Positions 10,924 to 22,293 of a stretch of 64,000 nucleotides of DNA are shown piece after piece. Origin of the DNA: Nymphaea colorata (Eukaryota; Streptophyta; Magnoliopsida; Nymphaeales; Nymphaeaceae); assembly GCF_008831285.2 (NCBI RefSeq), contig NC_045144.1, positions 3,774,268 through 3,838,267 on the forward strand. Direction: 5' to 3'. Position 1 is the stretch's first letter. Each line of letters opens with the position of its first letter. The translations under genes were made by a program, and so were the position numbers. The notes below the pieces were generated by a model. It ran no database searches. It saw nothing but the letters and a program-made list of their open reading frames with translations, and was not told the origin of the DNA.

Positions 10924-12400
10924 AAAGATAGAGAAATTATGTGAATGTAACCTTCCCTAAGGTTTATTCAAAAAAGAAATACATAATTTGTACTATTTAT
11001 GTTCATGTTAATGAACAATTAGTAATTTCTGGCCAGTTTCTTGCTTAATGTATACAAATAGTTAATTAGGAAAATTTTCTAGTTAAGACATTAAACGTCC
11101 ATTAATAAATCCAAAATTAGGATAATAGTCATGGATTTGTAATTGAAACTTTTGTATGTCTAGTTACAAGGTGAAAACATACCGATATTTATAGCATTCA
11201 ATGGTGGAGCTAGGATTTTTTTGATTGATCGGCAATTAAGTTCGAGTTTGCTGTTGGCACCTCATGTAATTTTTGAGTCGTTACATTGTAATTTTAAGTC
11301 TTCCAATTTATCTCCACCAGTGACAGCATTAGTGAAACATATGATAGAAGACACTAAAACCGATACTTGCTTTCATGAAATCCGATACTTGCTTTTGTCA
11401 TTGTCTTGTCACTAAGTTATCAATAAAGGAGGAGGAAATGACAGTGATACCTTTTCTTTTGCATAAAAGCCAAAAGAAAAAAGCGACTTGAAAAGATAAA
11501 CGTGAAAACTATAAATTTTATGTGCTCCAATTGCTTGTCACAGTTTAGGACATTTATTTGGCAATTGTCAACCAAAAAAATGAATGAGGTCTGCTAGAGG
11601 AAAATTAAAAATTATGAGACCCATCAACGGATTTGCTGTCAATTATGTGAGATTAAAAAGTGTTGGTGATCCGTCTTCCTTTTGACATCTTCAGCTATGT
11701 GTTTTAAAAGAGGGGACACACAAGTTAAAGTACAATATGAAATACCGGGGAAACAGACAGTATAAGCTTTCTTTAGACATGAAATACTCTTATTTCTTGC
11801 TCGAAATTATATAAAATTAAACCATACAAATTCTTATGTTAATTATTTTTATTAAGTAGGTAACTTTGGGCCTTTCACTCGGCTGATAAAAAATAGTACC
11901 GGTACCTCACGAAAGAGACATACTAAAACCAAAAGTTAGACTAAATCGTTTAGGTTCGGCCTCGATAAGACGGCTTGATTATGACCTTTGATATCAATCT
12001 TGACATCTACGAGAGAAAGATGGTTGGGCCACTCCTTGGTCGATTGTCGTTGTTTGGCAACGAGAATAGTAACAAATTATTTTATAAATTTATCTCAAAA
12101 GATTAACATAAGTTCATAAAACACTTAACACTATGTTACAATATCTCATAAATCTACCTTAACTTTTAAAGCAAATTCACAAAACAATTTGTTACGAGCC
12201 CTATTGTCAAACAACTACCTAAGCACTTCCACCTTCTCGGTGAAATGAGGGTATTAGCTTCGGATTTTATGTTACTGAGTGAACAACAAAAGTCTTTTGG
12301 TCCAGACACAATTTCTTCTGTCAAAAATCAACGAGATAGGAAAAGAAGAACTTAAAAATCAAACAAACTCAATTTACTTGACAGCAAACGCCCAAGATTA
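10261..12400. other. gene-free stretch with MITE-like remnants
   Basis: There is no gene. It holds a (GA)n microsatellite (10883-10914). It also has two degenerate GGTGGAGCTAGGATTTTTT / GTGGCAGAGCC stretches (near 10724 and 11205), which resemble the CAGTGGCGGAGC ends of the hAT-like MITE at 60072-60263. Confidence 0.4.
10883..10914. repeat. (GA)n microsatellite
   Basis: A GA dinucleotide run of about 16 units. Confidence 0.85.
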
Positions 12401-12575
12401 CTCGAATGAAAATGCAAACAAATTCTCTCTCTTTCTCTCTCTCTCTCTTCATTCAAATGCACTTATTTCTCACCAAAATGTAGGCTCACAGTCTCTTCAA
12501 CTCCAGCACATTGACTCGACACGGAAGACCGGTTTCATTATTTCATGCAGTTTTAATTTTTTGAGATCATCATCA

Positions 12576-13552
12576 TCAACGCGAGCTTTGTGAGTTGATG
12601 AACTGAGAGATCCCAGTGAGGAGGCGATTCTTTTGAATAGAAGTAGGTTGGTTCACGTGGTAATTGTGATCTTGCCCTTCCGCCACCATCACCTCCACCT
12701 TGGACTTCATGTGGGTCCGTGCCATCTCGGCGTACCACAAGCCCCTGTCCAGCAGCAGGTCCAGCCCGGCCAGGTTAACGAGCGCCGGCGGGCCGTTGAC
12801 TGGGCTCGGTAGGCTCGAGAGGTGAGCCTTGGGGTTGCAATAGGGGCTGCTCTTGTCAGCGCCCTGGGGAAGGCTGAGCTTCCAAAACAAGTCGTACCAC
12901 CTGGCCAGAAGCTCCTGCTGGCTCCCTTGCCTCACGTAGCTCTCTTCATGGGCCGTCCTCTCGGCGCTGCCGAAGAAGGGCTGCACCAGAACCAGCCCTC
13001 TCACGGCCAGCCGTGGCGGCCTCGCCTCGGTGCTCATGCCGGCGACCCTGACCCCGACGTGGTGCGCGATCGTCCCGCCCGAGCTCTCCCCGTATAGGAA
13101 GCACTCGGCCAGGTTGCCGTACTTCGCCACCCAGTCGCCATCCCCGCCCTTGGCGGCCCAGTACAGCGCGTCCATGCAGTCTGGTACTGCGCGGGGAGGC
13201 GGTGCTCCGGCGACAGCCGGTAGTCCACGGCGATGACGAGGGTCCGAGTTTTCAGGCAGAGGGAGTGGAGGAAATTGTGGGTCTGGACTTGGGAGCAGGA
13301 GCCGGTGCAGAACCCATCACCATGGTAGTAAAACAGCAGAGGCAGCTTGGTGGGTGTCAGCGTATCACAGACTTGTGGTTTGTACAGTCTCCCGGTGACG
13401 CCGTTCTTCAGGTTGATAGCGACGTCTTTGCTGGCCACGCCGTCGACGGTGGTCGGAGAAGCATTGGCGACCGGCTGGGGAGCTCTGTCAACTGTGCCAT
13501 CAGTGTAGACCCTGAGCTTCTTTGCCTCCAACTCCACTTGTTTAGGAGCCAT
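12576..13552 (-). pseudogene. plant CXE carboxylesterase (alpha/beta hydrolase), one-base frameshift
   Basis: This belongs to the plant class I carboxylesterase family, related to GID1, which hydrolyses short acyl esters in the cytosol. It starts at ATG 13552 (MAPKQVELEAKKLRVYTDGT) and runs intronless for about 325 codons, the usual family length. The oxyanion motif is HGDGFC where the family has HGGG. Next come YRLSPEHRLPA, the nucleophile elbow GESSGGTIAHH (Ser), an Asp in GLDLLLDRG, and a His in GQDHNYHV. One base is missing near 13180-13184. The upstream frame reads off into TAWTRC, while the downstream frame picks up exactly at DCMDALYWAAK and stays open to the stop at 12576-12578. A single deletion in an otherwise clean gene means either recent inactivation or an assembly error. 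Confidence 0.85.
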
Positions 13553-13658
13553 GAAAGGGAAGCAGGTGGTTGGTAATTGATCTCAAAAGGGTTGAGGGCA
13601 CTACTTAATCTTTTTTTTTGGGGTGCTGATGCCTCTGTTGCTGTGAGATGGGAAGGGC

Positions 13659-13666
13659 ATTTATAG
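13659..13666 (-). promoter_or_regulatory. TATA box of the carboxylesterase gene
   Basis: CTATAAAT on the minus strand lies about 107 bp upstream of the ATG, giving a predicted 5' UTR of roughly 75 bases. It supports the region once being an expressed gene. Confidence 0.5.
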
Positions 13667-13669
13667 TGG

Positions 13670-16319
13670 AAATGGAATCACAGATGTTTGGTTCTGAAAA
13701 TTTTTGTAACAATGGAAGGTTGACAAGGAGAAGTGGATGTCTGGAAGGCAAGTCAAAAAGGGGAGGATTGTTAACACTTGGGAGTCATCCAATGTTTATT
13801 GTTTTCATTGGAGATCTATGTGGGAAATCCAAAAAGCTCCAACTTTGGGTAAGGTGTCTCAATCTCTCGAAAGCAGATAAGTTGATGGCTGCAGAATGTC
13901 AAGGGAAAATGACAGAAATGCTCAAATTCATTGTGGGCCTGTGCGGACCCAACCAGGTAAGGACCAAACTGGGCTTGGTTTGGTCAGGATCACTTGGTGG
14001 ATGTTGGAAGTGAAGAGTTGTCCGAATCAATCTAATTCGATTCGATAGCCGATTCAAGAGTCTCACATGTTAGATATTAACTACTTTTTTAAAATATAGC
14101 TTATTTTTTTATTTTTATATTAGTTTTATGCGATTTTTCATTTATTTCTTATAAAAAGACTTTTAAAATACTTTGAACCGATCGAGAACCGATTCATGAA
14201 GCCAGCCGTCTCGCTGATTGGGTTCACAAACCGATTTTAATAACACCAGCTGGAAGGACTTGAGTGGATGGTCCATGTTGGATCAATTCTATTCTCTTAA
14301 ACCTTTTGGGGACCAAATATATATATGCATAGGACTCTTTCTTTATCTCTAACAAGTTGTATTTTTTCTCCTTTTCCTCTTTTTCCTTTTGGGGGCCATG
14401 ACTGGACCAGATTAAACTGGGATTCAATACTCAATTGTTCAAAGTTGGTTGTGCTTAATTAAGTTTATTCTCATACAACTGGCTAATTAGGGATACTAAT
14501 GGTCGGGCATCGAACCCATGAGTCCGCACCCAGACCCACAAATAAACAAACATATCTGATTCAGGTCGGGATTCTGTTGGGTTTAATTAGAAGATGAAAC
14601 TCACATGGAAGCATCTGGGCCAGGTCCAGTATCTGATTCATCGATCCATTGTTGGTGAATCCAATTTAGTAAGAAGTAATAAAGGCAAAAGGCTGAGAAA
14701 AATATGACATGGGAATGTACATATGTAGCTTGATATGTCTAGATCCATATCCAACCATCTACCTTGATATGGTTGGATCCGTACTGGATCCAGGTTAATT
14801 TGCTTGTCCAATAAACACCAACATCTGGAATGTAGGTCCCTTTTAATGGGCATCTAGGCTCCACTTGAATCAACCTAGCTACATAAGTTTTCCAATTAAA
14901 GTTTATTCATATGAGGCCAAAAAATATATATGAAGTGATAATTGGGACATCTCCTTGCATCTCTCATGATCATCTGACTCAGTTGCCATTCAGCCACTGG
15001 TGTCAGCACATATTCCAACTGGTATATTGCAATCTGATCACCTTTTACTTTGGCCTTTCCTGAATTGTACATGGGCATTGTGATCTTCTCTTGGATAAAA
15101 GTGAGAAAAATTGGAGAAGATCTGATGTGGGGACTGTGTCTTGATGCTGCATATAACCAAAAGAGAGAAGACTGCACTCGTTATCGCTCGCTCCAGAAAG
15201 ATGAACTGTTTCTTATCTAGAAAAAGGATGGAATAATCGCATAGATGCACCATGTCCTTTCGGGGAATCGCTTTTTAGTTCATAAGGTGGACATGGAAAA
15301 CCAATTTTAATGATTAAAGCCATGAATTTTATGATTATGGAATACTGCCAAACCAATTTAATTAACAATCAAGATGTAATTTATTAGCCACGTGGCCTAG
15401 CATAGCACAGCTGGTCAGTTTGAGCGGTGCGCTGACAACATCCTCAACCCACTTTTTTAGACAACAAATAGTGTCATACTCGAGTTGAAAGTTATACTAT
15501 AAGACTACCTAGGTCTCGACGTGACTGTAGACCACAAAAACAAGGAGAAAGAGCTAAAAGGTTTTTTCATCCGAGTGGTGGGTTTCATCATAATCATTCA
15601 AAAATATTATTTAATACTGTAAGGCGGGTGTTAGAGCTAGCCTTTTCTCTTTTTTGTCTAAAGGCAAATGTCACATCACCATTCAGTGAAATGCCAAGTA
15701 AATAGTACGGCAAACAGATCGTGTTTGATACCAACACTTTGGCAATATTCATCCTCCTTTATCTAGATGTTGTTTGATTGACCCATGATTTCCCTGCGGA
15801 AAAGTGGGATAAGTTTGAGAATCGTGATGTGAAATGTTCATGAATGCTCATTTATTGGATAAGCAGGATGAGTTGGAAATTTGAAAGTTTTATCGTTATC
15901 TAGAATGCAATGCTTGCTTTCGTTTTTGTTTTATCTTCGTTTTGGTTTTTCTGTTTGTCACTGAATGCGCAAAGACACCTTTACCTGGAGTATTCATTCA
16001 TGCAGAGTTCACTGCACCACTTAGATTTGAAAGTTAAAATTGCATATCTCCCAAAAGGCATTTGAAAGTGATGTCCTTGTTAGGAATCTCTTTTATGTAT
16101 TGTAATGTTGATTCCCCATATTAAGCATCTCGTTTTCCTCACTTTTTAAAAGTTTAGCGCACATAGCTGCTGCACCCACATGGGTTATGTTATTTTTGTT
16201 GTTAGGTAAACCAACTTGTGCTTTCCGGCCACGAGTCGTGCCGTTCACGGTACTTAGGGCGCCGACTACCCTGCCAAGAGGACAAAACCATGGGCGGGCT
16301 GTGCCGTCTCCGAGAATTT
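13670..16319. other. gene-free sequence between the carboxylesterase and the copia element
   Basis: I see no recognisable gene. Minus-strand frames near 14900-15250 stay open for 70-93 codons but match nothing I know. A small GC-rich patch (16220-16315) immediately left of the copia insertion is unexplained. Confidence 0.4.
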
Positions 16320-16324
16320 GAGAC

Positions 16325-16798
16325 TGTAAGATCATTTGGTGGGCCGACATATGTCTATGAGGAATTTCAGACATTATGGCTGTCTTAATGTAAATATCCG
16401 CTTAAGTGATTGCATTTTGGGATATTACGTCATTTTAGATGGTATGGAGTAATTTTGAAATGTATAGATACCAGTACGCAATTACAGACTCTTTGATGGG
16501 TTGAATCTGTAATTGTCCTTATTATAAAATGGTAGTGATCCCTGGGGTCGTGCAATGGTTGCCTGAGACGTTGGTTTCTAGGGTTTTCCTCTTCCCCATC
16601 TGAGAGAGACCTCAAACGCGCCGCAAGTACCCTGGAAGACCCTGCTGCGATCTTCCCGTGCACCAGATCAGATGGATTCAGGTACGCTTCCGCTTCAGTT
16701 TAAGGTTTTGTTTTATTCAATGATTTAGCATGAGCATGATCCTGTTTTACGGTATATACCTTTGGTTTTATATATGCATGAGGGGAGAAATCCCAACA
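16325..16798 (+). repeat. copia 5' LTR
   Basis: It begins TGTAAGATCATTTGG and ends AAATCCCAACA (TG...CA). A TATAAA at 16523-16528 is a candidate promoter. The final CA became TA in the 3' copy. Confidence 0.93.
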
Positions 16799-16800
16799 AT

Positions 16801-16814
16801 TGGTATCAGAGCTC
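16801..16814 (+). other. primer binding site (initiator Met tRNA)
   Basis: TGGTATCAGAGCTC starts 2 bp after the 5' LTR. It is the standard plant copia primer site, complementary to the 3' end of initiator tRNA-Met. Confidence 0.9.
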
Positions 16815-16919
16815 ATGTTCTTCGTTAATTGGTTGATTTTTTGTGATTTTGTGTGATCTTTCCATTCGGATGTTCCTCTTTTGATTCTTCGGCTGCAAGT
16901 TCTTTGTTTAAAAAAAAAA

Positions 16920-17565
16920 AATTGGTTGAGGGCGTGCGACTGAAGCCGTCGGGCTTTTGTTGTAGCCGTCTGAGGACTCAGGAGGATCGGAGAAGGGGAC
17001 GTTGGATCGGCGGGCGTCGGTTGCCATTGGGCAACGGCGAGCCTCCGGCGCGTCCCTGCCGGCGGCACCCACGCCGTTGGGTGCCCTCCGCGCCTCTGTC
17101 GCAGCCGCAGAAACAATAAAAAAAAAAGGGGGCACAGGGAGAGGACGGTAGGGAGGGGCGACGGAGTAGCACGGGCTGGTGAAGGGGGGCAACGGACAGG
17201 GCAGGCGGTTATGGCGGCACGGCGGGCAGCGCACGCCGGTTCGGGCGATGGCCGGCGCCCACTCACCTCTGCTCGTTTTCTCTATCTGTTTTTGAAGGAA
17301 CAAACAGACGAGGGCAGGGCTTCGCCCGATTCCGGTGCCCACCTCCATATCTCCACCGCCGACGGAGTTCTCGTCGCCGGATGGCACCGTGTGGCACCTG
17401 CCGGCGCCCACCCAAGCTCTCCAGAGGCCTACCGGTGGAGTTCCACCGTTCGCCTGCCGTTCGGCAGGCCAACGGCGGAGCAGCGGCGTGCGAACCACGC
17501 GTGGTAGGCAGCGGGTCGGATCGGGTCGGGTCTTGACAGACCTGATCCGGATCCATCAGCTTTAA
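16920..17565. other. GC-rich block in the copia leader
   Basis: About 640 bp of markedly GC-rich sequence lies in an otherwise AT-rich element. It is open on both strands in several frames only because GC-rich DNA has few stops. No domain is recognisable. It may be captured host DNA or part of the leader in this family. Confidence 0.5.
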
Positions 17566-17634
17566 AAAAAAAATCGCCCGCTCGCCCGTCGGCCCGCGTT
17601 TTTTTTCGGATCGGGTCGGGACGGCCAGGTTTTA

Positions 17635-18135
17635 AAACCGAACCGGTTCGTTCAGTTTAGGGACCGATTCAGATTTTTTTCAGACCGGTTCGGACTTTTT
17701 GATACCGGTTCGGACATTTTGGAACCGATTCGGACCCTTTTCAGACCGGTTCAGTTGTTTTCAGATCGGTTCATTCAGTTTTGGAACCGATTTGGTCTTT
17801 TTTAGACCGGTTCAGTTAGTTTTCAGACCGATTCGAGGCTTTTCAGACCGGTTCATTTAATTTGAAACCGATTCAGACCATTTTCAAACCTATTCAGGGC
17901 TTTTCAGATCGGTTCATTGAGTTCTGGAACCGTTTTTAGCCATTTTACCGGTTTAATGTGTTTTGAAACCGATATGGTCTATTTTTGACCAGTTCGTCCA
18001 ATTTTTAGACCGGTTCAGCCCTATTTAGGGGCATGTGGGTGTTCTAGTCGCAGTTTAAGAACGATAAGGGCTACTTTAAGGGCGATTCAGTGGTTCTTGA
18101 CCCACTTAAGCACAATTATGGTACCGGTTCATAAT
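17635..18135 (+). repeat. degenerate ACCGGTT/ACCGATT array in the copia leader
   Basis: About 17-19 units, mostly spaced 20-40 bp, follow the pattern TTTTCAGACCGGTTCAG. Clear ACCGGTT cores occur near 17642, 17684, 17704, 17754, 17815, 17847, 17947, 18009 and 18122, with ACCGATT or GATCGGTT variants between them. It sits where gag would be expected and is not coding. Confidence 0.85.
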
Positions 18136-18753
18136 ATTTTGGACTCTTTTGGGCTTATTTCATTAAAACATTTGGTTTTGGGTTTAATGTAGAGAAAGTT
18201 TTGTATGTAATTTTAATTCATGTATCATGTTTTGCACGTTTTTAATTTGTGGGTGTACTTAGATGAATGTTTGGAATATGGATTTGAACTTTGGCCATGT
18301 CTATTGTTCGAAATGAGTACGTTTTTACTTTATGTCGCCAAAGTGACCTCTGTTGTACGAATTTGCTTGTTTTGAACATTAGATGATAGTATACTTGATC
18401 CATGCAGGCAATGATCAACCCAAAGGATGATTGTTGCTTGATCAGGTTTAAGTATACAGGGCAATGAATATGTGATGATTTTTCAGGTTTCCATGTGAAT
18501 AGCGAGTCAATCCAAAGATAGGCTCGTTGTTTGACAGATTTAATTATATATATTCATTGTTGACCAAGAATATCACTTGCAGTTAGTATTTCAATCCAAA
18601 GATTAGATATTAACGTTGCACGGGTACCTTGTGATGTGTTTTGGGCCATTGTGTTTAAATTCATTTATATTTGTTGTTTCATCTTTGTACATGTATTGAT
18701 TGTGAGCATGCTTTGGTTTGTTCTTTGTACAGTGAGTTCTGCTTATATGGTAT

Positions 18754-19461
18754 TTGCAAATTTTGAGTACTATTCATGAGTTAAATGATTCGATTTTTTT
18801 AAGTAAGAAAAAAAAGACTGTTAAGGAAGTTGCAGTTGACCAATCATCCGTTAAGAAACAGAAGAAGCATAAGGAAGGCCTATCAGGCTGCTTCTTTGGC
18901 AATTGTGAAGGTCATATGAAGGGGGATTGTACTGAGTATCACGTATGGTGTGAAATGAAGGATACACTTTTCACTTTGGTTTGTTTTGAGGTTAATTTAA
19001 CTTCAGTACCTAGAAACACTTGGTGGGTAAATTCAGGTGCTACCACTCACATAAGTGTCTCTATGCAAGGTTGCCTAAATTGTCGAACGCCAAATGATGT
19101 TGAAAGATTCATCTATTTGGGCGATGGTAAGAAGATGAAAGTTGAAACAGATTTTCGGTTATTGTTGAAGACTGGTTGTTATTTGAATTTGACAGAAACT
19201 TATGTGATATCGTCTTTTAGACGGAATTTGGTTTCTATTTCCTCGTTGGACAAATTTGGTTGTTATTGTTCATTTGGAGAAAGTAAATTTAAGTTGTTTC
19301 GGTACTCAAATTTGATTGTCACTGGTTCTTTGTCTAGTAGCGATAACCTTTATTTGCTTGATACGGTTGCTTCATATAATGAAACCTTGCATGTTACGTT
19401 TAGTGGTACTAAAAGAAATTATCCAAAGAGAATTCTGCTATGTTATGGTATTGGCGCTTAG
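18754..19461 (+). pseudogene. copia gag-tail/protease/pre-integrase remnant
   Basis: A 235-codon frame holds, in order, a degenerate CCHC zinc knuckle (CFFGNCEGHMKGDC, whose second Cys is Gly), the aspartic protease motif WWVNSGATTHIS and the start of the pre-integrase region. In copia proteases the catalytic motif is D-S-G; here the Asp is Asn, so the protease should be dead. The frame shifts near 19437, after which the expected LGH and C-x-x-C pre-integrase signatures continue in another frame to about 19570. The integrase core with its D,D,E residues is missing. Confidence 0.85.
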
Positions 19462-19731
19462 GACATATCTCTGAAAAGAGAATATAAAAGCTTATGTCAA
19501 AAGGAATTCTTAAGAACCTTGATTTTGCATACTTTAATGTTTGCATTGAATGTATAAAGAAAAAATGAACAAACATTAAGGGGTTATAAGTTTTATAATT
19601 CATTCAGTAAGTCTTTCTTTGAAAAGGGAAATGCCCATTTCTTTGAGGATATTGAGTTTGGGGAGGTGATCAGGTTAGAAGCATTGCCTTTGAAGAGGGA
19701 CCTGAGTCCACTCATATAGATGTTGTAAGCA

Positions 19732-21061
19732 ATGATCAGGTCTTCGTTCCTGTCATTGTTCCATCAATATATTCAGAAGAAGGCAATGATGTTGATGTCC
19801 ATACTGAAGAACAAACTCAACAACCTCAAAAAAAATCAAGTAGAGGTGTCACTGAGGAGATCCACTAGAGAGAGGAGAAATACAATTTCAAATGATTTTG
19901 TCTATCTCCAAGAACATGATGTTGATATGGGCTTAATGGAGGATGATCCTGTCAACCTCCAGCAAGCAATAAAGAGTTCTAAATCTCTTGAGTGGATTGA
20001 TGTCATGAAAGAGGAAATAAAGTCCATGATGGATAATGACGTATGGGAAGTTGTTCCCTTGCCTGAAGGTGTGAAACCCATTGGTTGTAAATGGATATTT
20101 AAAACCAAGAGGGATTCATTAGGTAACATCGAAATGTATAAGGTACGTCTTGTCGCTAAGGGCTTTACTCAAAAGGAAGGCACTGATTATACAGAGACTT
20201 TCTCTCCAGTTTCGTTGAAAGACTCTTTCAGGACTATAATGACACTTGTAGCTCATTTTGACTTAGAGCTGCATCAGATGGATGTTGAGACAACGTTTCT
20301 AAATGGAGACATTGATGAAACGATATATATGGTGCAACCAGAAAACTTTGTTTCAAGAAATGCAAAGAAAATGGTCTGCAAACTCAAGAAATCCATCTAT
20401 GGGCTAAAGCAAGCTTCCCGTCAGTGGTATTACAAGTTTCATCAAGTTATAGTTTCATTTGGTTTCGAGACTAATATGGTTGATGAATGTGTATACCAAA
20501 ACTTCAGTGGGGCAAATTTATCTTTCTGGTTTTATATGTCGATGATATATTGCTGGCAAGTAATGATGTGGGCATATTGCATAAAACTAAGAATTTTTGT
20601 CAACAAAGTTTGACATGAAAGATCTTGGTTATGCATCTTTTGTTTTGGGGATCCAAATATTTCAAGATCGTTCTCGGGGTATTCTCGGATTATCACAAAA
20701 GGCCTACATTGATAAGGTGCTTCAGCGATATGGCATAAAGGATTGTAAACCAGGAGATACTCCAGTTGCTAAAGGAGACAAGTTTTGTCTCAAACAGTGC
20801 CCTAAAAGTGAAATCGAATCTAAGGAAATGGAAAGGATTCCCTATTCGTCTGTTGTGGGAAGCCTTATGTATGTTCAGGTTTGTACTCGTCCGGATATTG
20901 CATTTATCGTTGGAATGTTAGGCAGATACTTAAGTGATCCTGGTATGGATCATTGGAAAGCAGCCAAAAAGAGTTTTGAGGTACTTACAAAGAACATAAG
21001 ATTTTATGCTCACATACAGGAAGTCAGACCAGTGGAAGATCATTGGGTATTCAGATTCTGA
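19732..21061 (+). pseudogene. copia reverse transcriptase, frameshifted
   Basis: A first frame (19732-20613) has the copia RT signatures EWIDVMKEEIKSM, WEVVPLPEG, KWIFKTKRD, RLVAKGFTQKEGTDY, FSPV, FLNGDIDETIYM and YGLKQASRQWY. The frame breaks near 20515, just before the catalytic YVDD-bearing segment, which is present in a neighbouring frame. It resumes in a second frame (20597-21061) with SQKAYIDKVLQRY, CKPGDTPVAKGDKF and YSSVVGSLMYVQVCTRPDIA, where the family usually has YxxxCTRPDI. RNase H pieces continue to about 21300 with stops. Not functional as read. Confidence 0.9.
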
Positions 21062-21400
21062 CTTTGCTGGGTGTCAAGATAATGGCATCCAATCAGGTTT
21101 TGTGATTGCAGAATTTTGTCACGAGGCTGCGTATTAGGTATGGTATAGAAAGACCACTAAGGTTGTTGTGTGACAATAATTCAGCAGTCATGTACTCTTA
21201 TAACAGCCACAGTTTGTCAAAGTCGAAGCACATCGACATTAAGTTTTTGGGCTGTTAAAGAGGGGATACAGAATGGTCAGGTGTCTTTAGAGCATATTGG
21301 GATAAACTCTATGATTTGCGGATCCGCTTACCAAGGGTTTAACACATAAGGTCTTTCACGAACATGTCGTTCATATGAATGTGTTATCCTTGGATGATGT
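21062..21400 (+). pseudogene. copia RNase H remnant
   Basis: Short pieces resembling the copia RNase H end, such as CDNNSAVMYSYNS and SKSKHIDIKF near 21170-21245, are interrupted by stops and shifts. Confidence 0.65.
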
Positions 21401-21795
21401 GCTGGTTTAATGGGAGTTTGTATTTTGTTTGCTCTTATGTATGGACACATATTCAGTTTTCTGCAGAATAAAGTTTAAAGTTCCTTGGTTCCATTCTGTG
21501 TTTATGTTTATGTTTTGATCTCCATAAGGTTTTAAAGTTGGACCAGTTGAGAATAGACATGTTGTAATCACATTGTATGTAATTCTCATGCTATACATCC
21601 ATATCAGATCTATGTCATTGGTTATGTTAACATTTGTGATCATTGAAGGTTTAGCTAATTTTGATATAGCGAAATCCGCTTTGGTTCTGTGTTGATATGA
21701 TCATGGACGAGATTGGTGAAATGACGTTTAATAAGATAGCAGTTATGAGCTCTTAAGGTTTTGTGTAATGTCTGAATGTATTAAGACATATTTGG

Positions 21796-21809
21796 CCCAA
21801 GTGGGAGAC
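21796..21809 (+). other. polypurine tract
   Basis: CCCAAGTGGGAGAC sits directly before the 3' LTR, the usual position and shape of the copia plus-strand primer. Its last five bases, GAGAC, equal the host target duplication, which is probably coincidence. Confidence 0.75.
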
Positions 21810-22283
21810 TGTAAGATCATTTGGTGGGCCGGCATATGTCTATGAGGAATTTCAGACATTATGGCTGTCTTAATATAAATATCCTCTTAAGTGTTTGCAT
21901 TTTGGGATATTACGTCATTTTAGATGGTATGGGGTAATTTTGAAATGTATAGATACCAGTACGCAATTACAGACTCTTTGATGGGTTGAATCTGTAATTG
22001 TCCTTATTATAAAATGGTAGTGATCCCTAGGGTCGTGCAATGGTTGCCTGAGACGTTGGTTTCTAGGGTTTTCCTCTTCCCCATCTGAAAGAGACCTCAA
22101 ACGCGCCGCACGTACCCTAGAAGACCCTGCTGCGATCTTTCTGTGCACCAGATCAGATGGATTCAGGTACGCTTCCGTTTCAGTTTAAGGTTTTGTTTTA
22201 TTCAATGATTTAGCATGAGCATGATCCTGTTTTAGGGTATATATATTTGGTTTTGTATATGCATGAGGGGAGAAATCCCAATA
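21810..22283 (+). repeat. copia 3' LTR
   Basis: 474 bp, collinear with the 5' LTR. It ends CCCAATA instead of CCCAACA, followed by the second GAGAC. Confidence 0.93.
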
Positions 22284-22293
22284 GAGACTGATC

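Larger units (their letters stand above)
16320..22288 (+). mobile_element. Ty1/copia LTR retrotransposon, integrase-deleted
   Basis: A full LTR-to-LTR element (16325-22283, 5.96 kb) is flanked by the 5-bp duplication GAGAC (16320-16324 and 22284-22288). Both LTRs are 474 bp and align without gaps. I counted about 17 differences by eye (roughly 3.6 percent), so the insertion is fairly young. In order: 5' LTR, Met-tRNA primer site, a long leader with a GC-rich block and an ACCGGTT array, a gag-tail and protease remnant, a pre-integrase stub, reverse transcriptase, an RNase H scrap, polypurine tract, 3' LTR. Order and motifs fit copia. Most of gag and the integrase core are absent and the frames are broken, so it cannot be autonomous. 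Confidence 0.93.

Noticed and set aside
12822-13576. Plus-strand frames opposite the carboxylesterase
   Set aside because: They are antisense shadows of the GC-rich esterase coding sequence.
16700-17565. Long open frames (up to 196 codons) on both strands in the copia leader
   Set aside because: They arise from low stop-codon frequency in GC-rich DNA. They overlap in several frames and show no domains.
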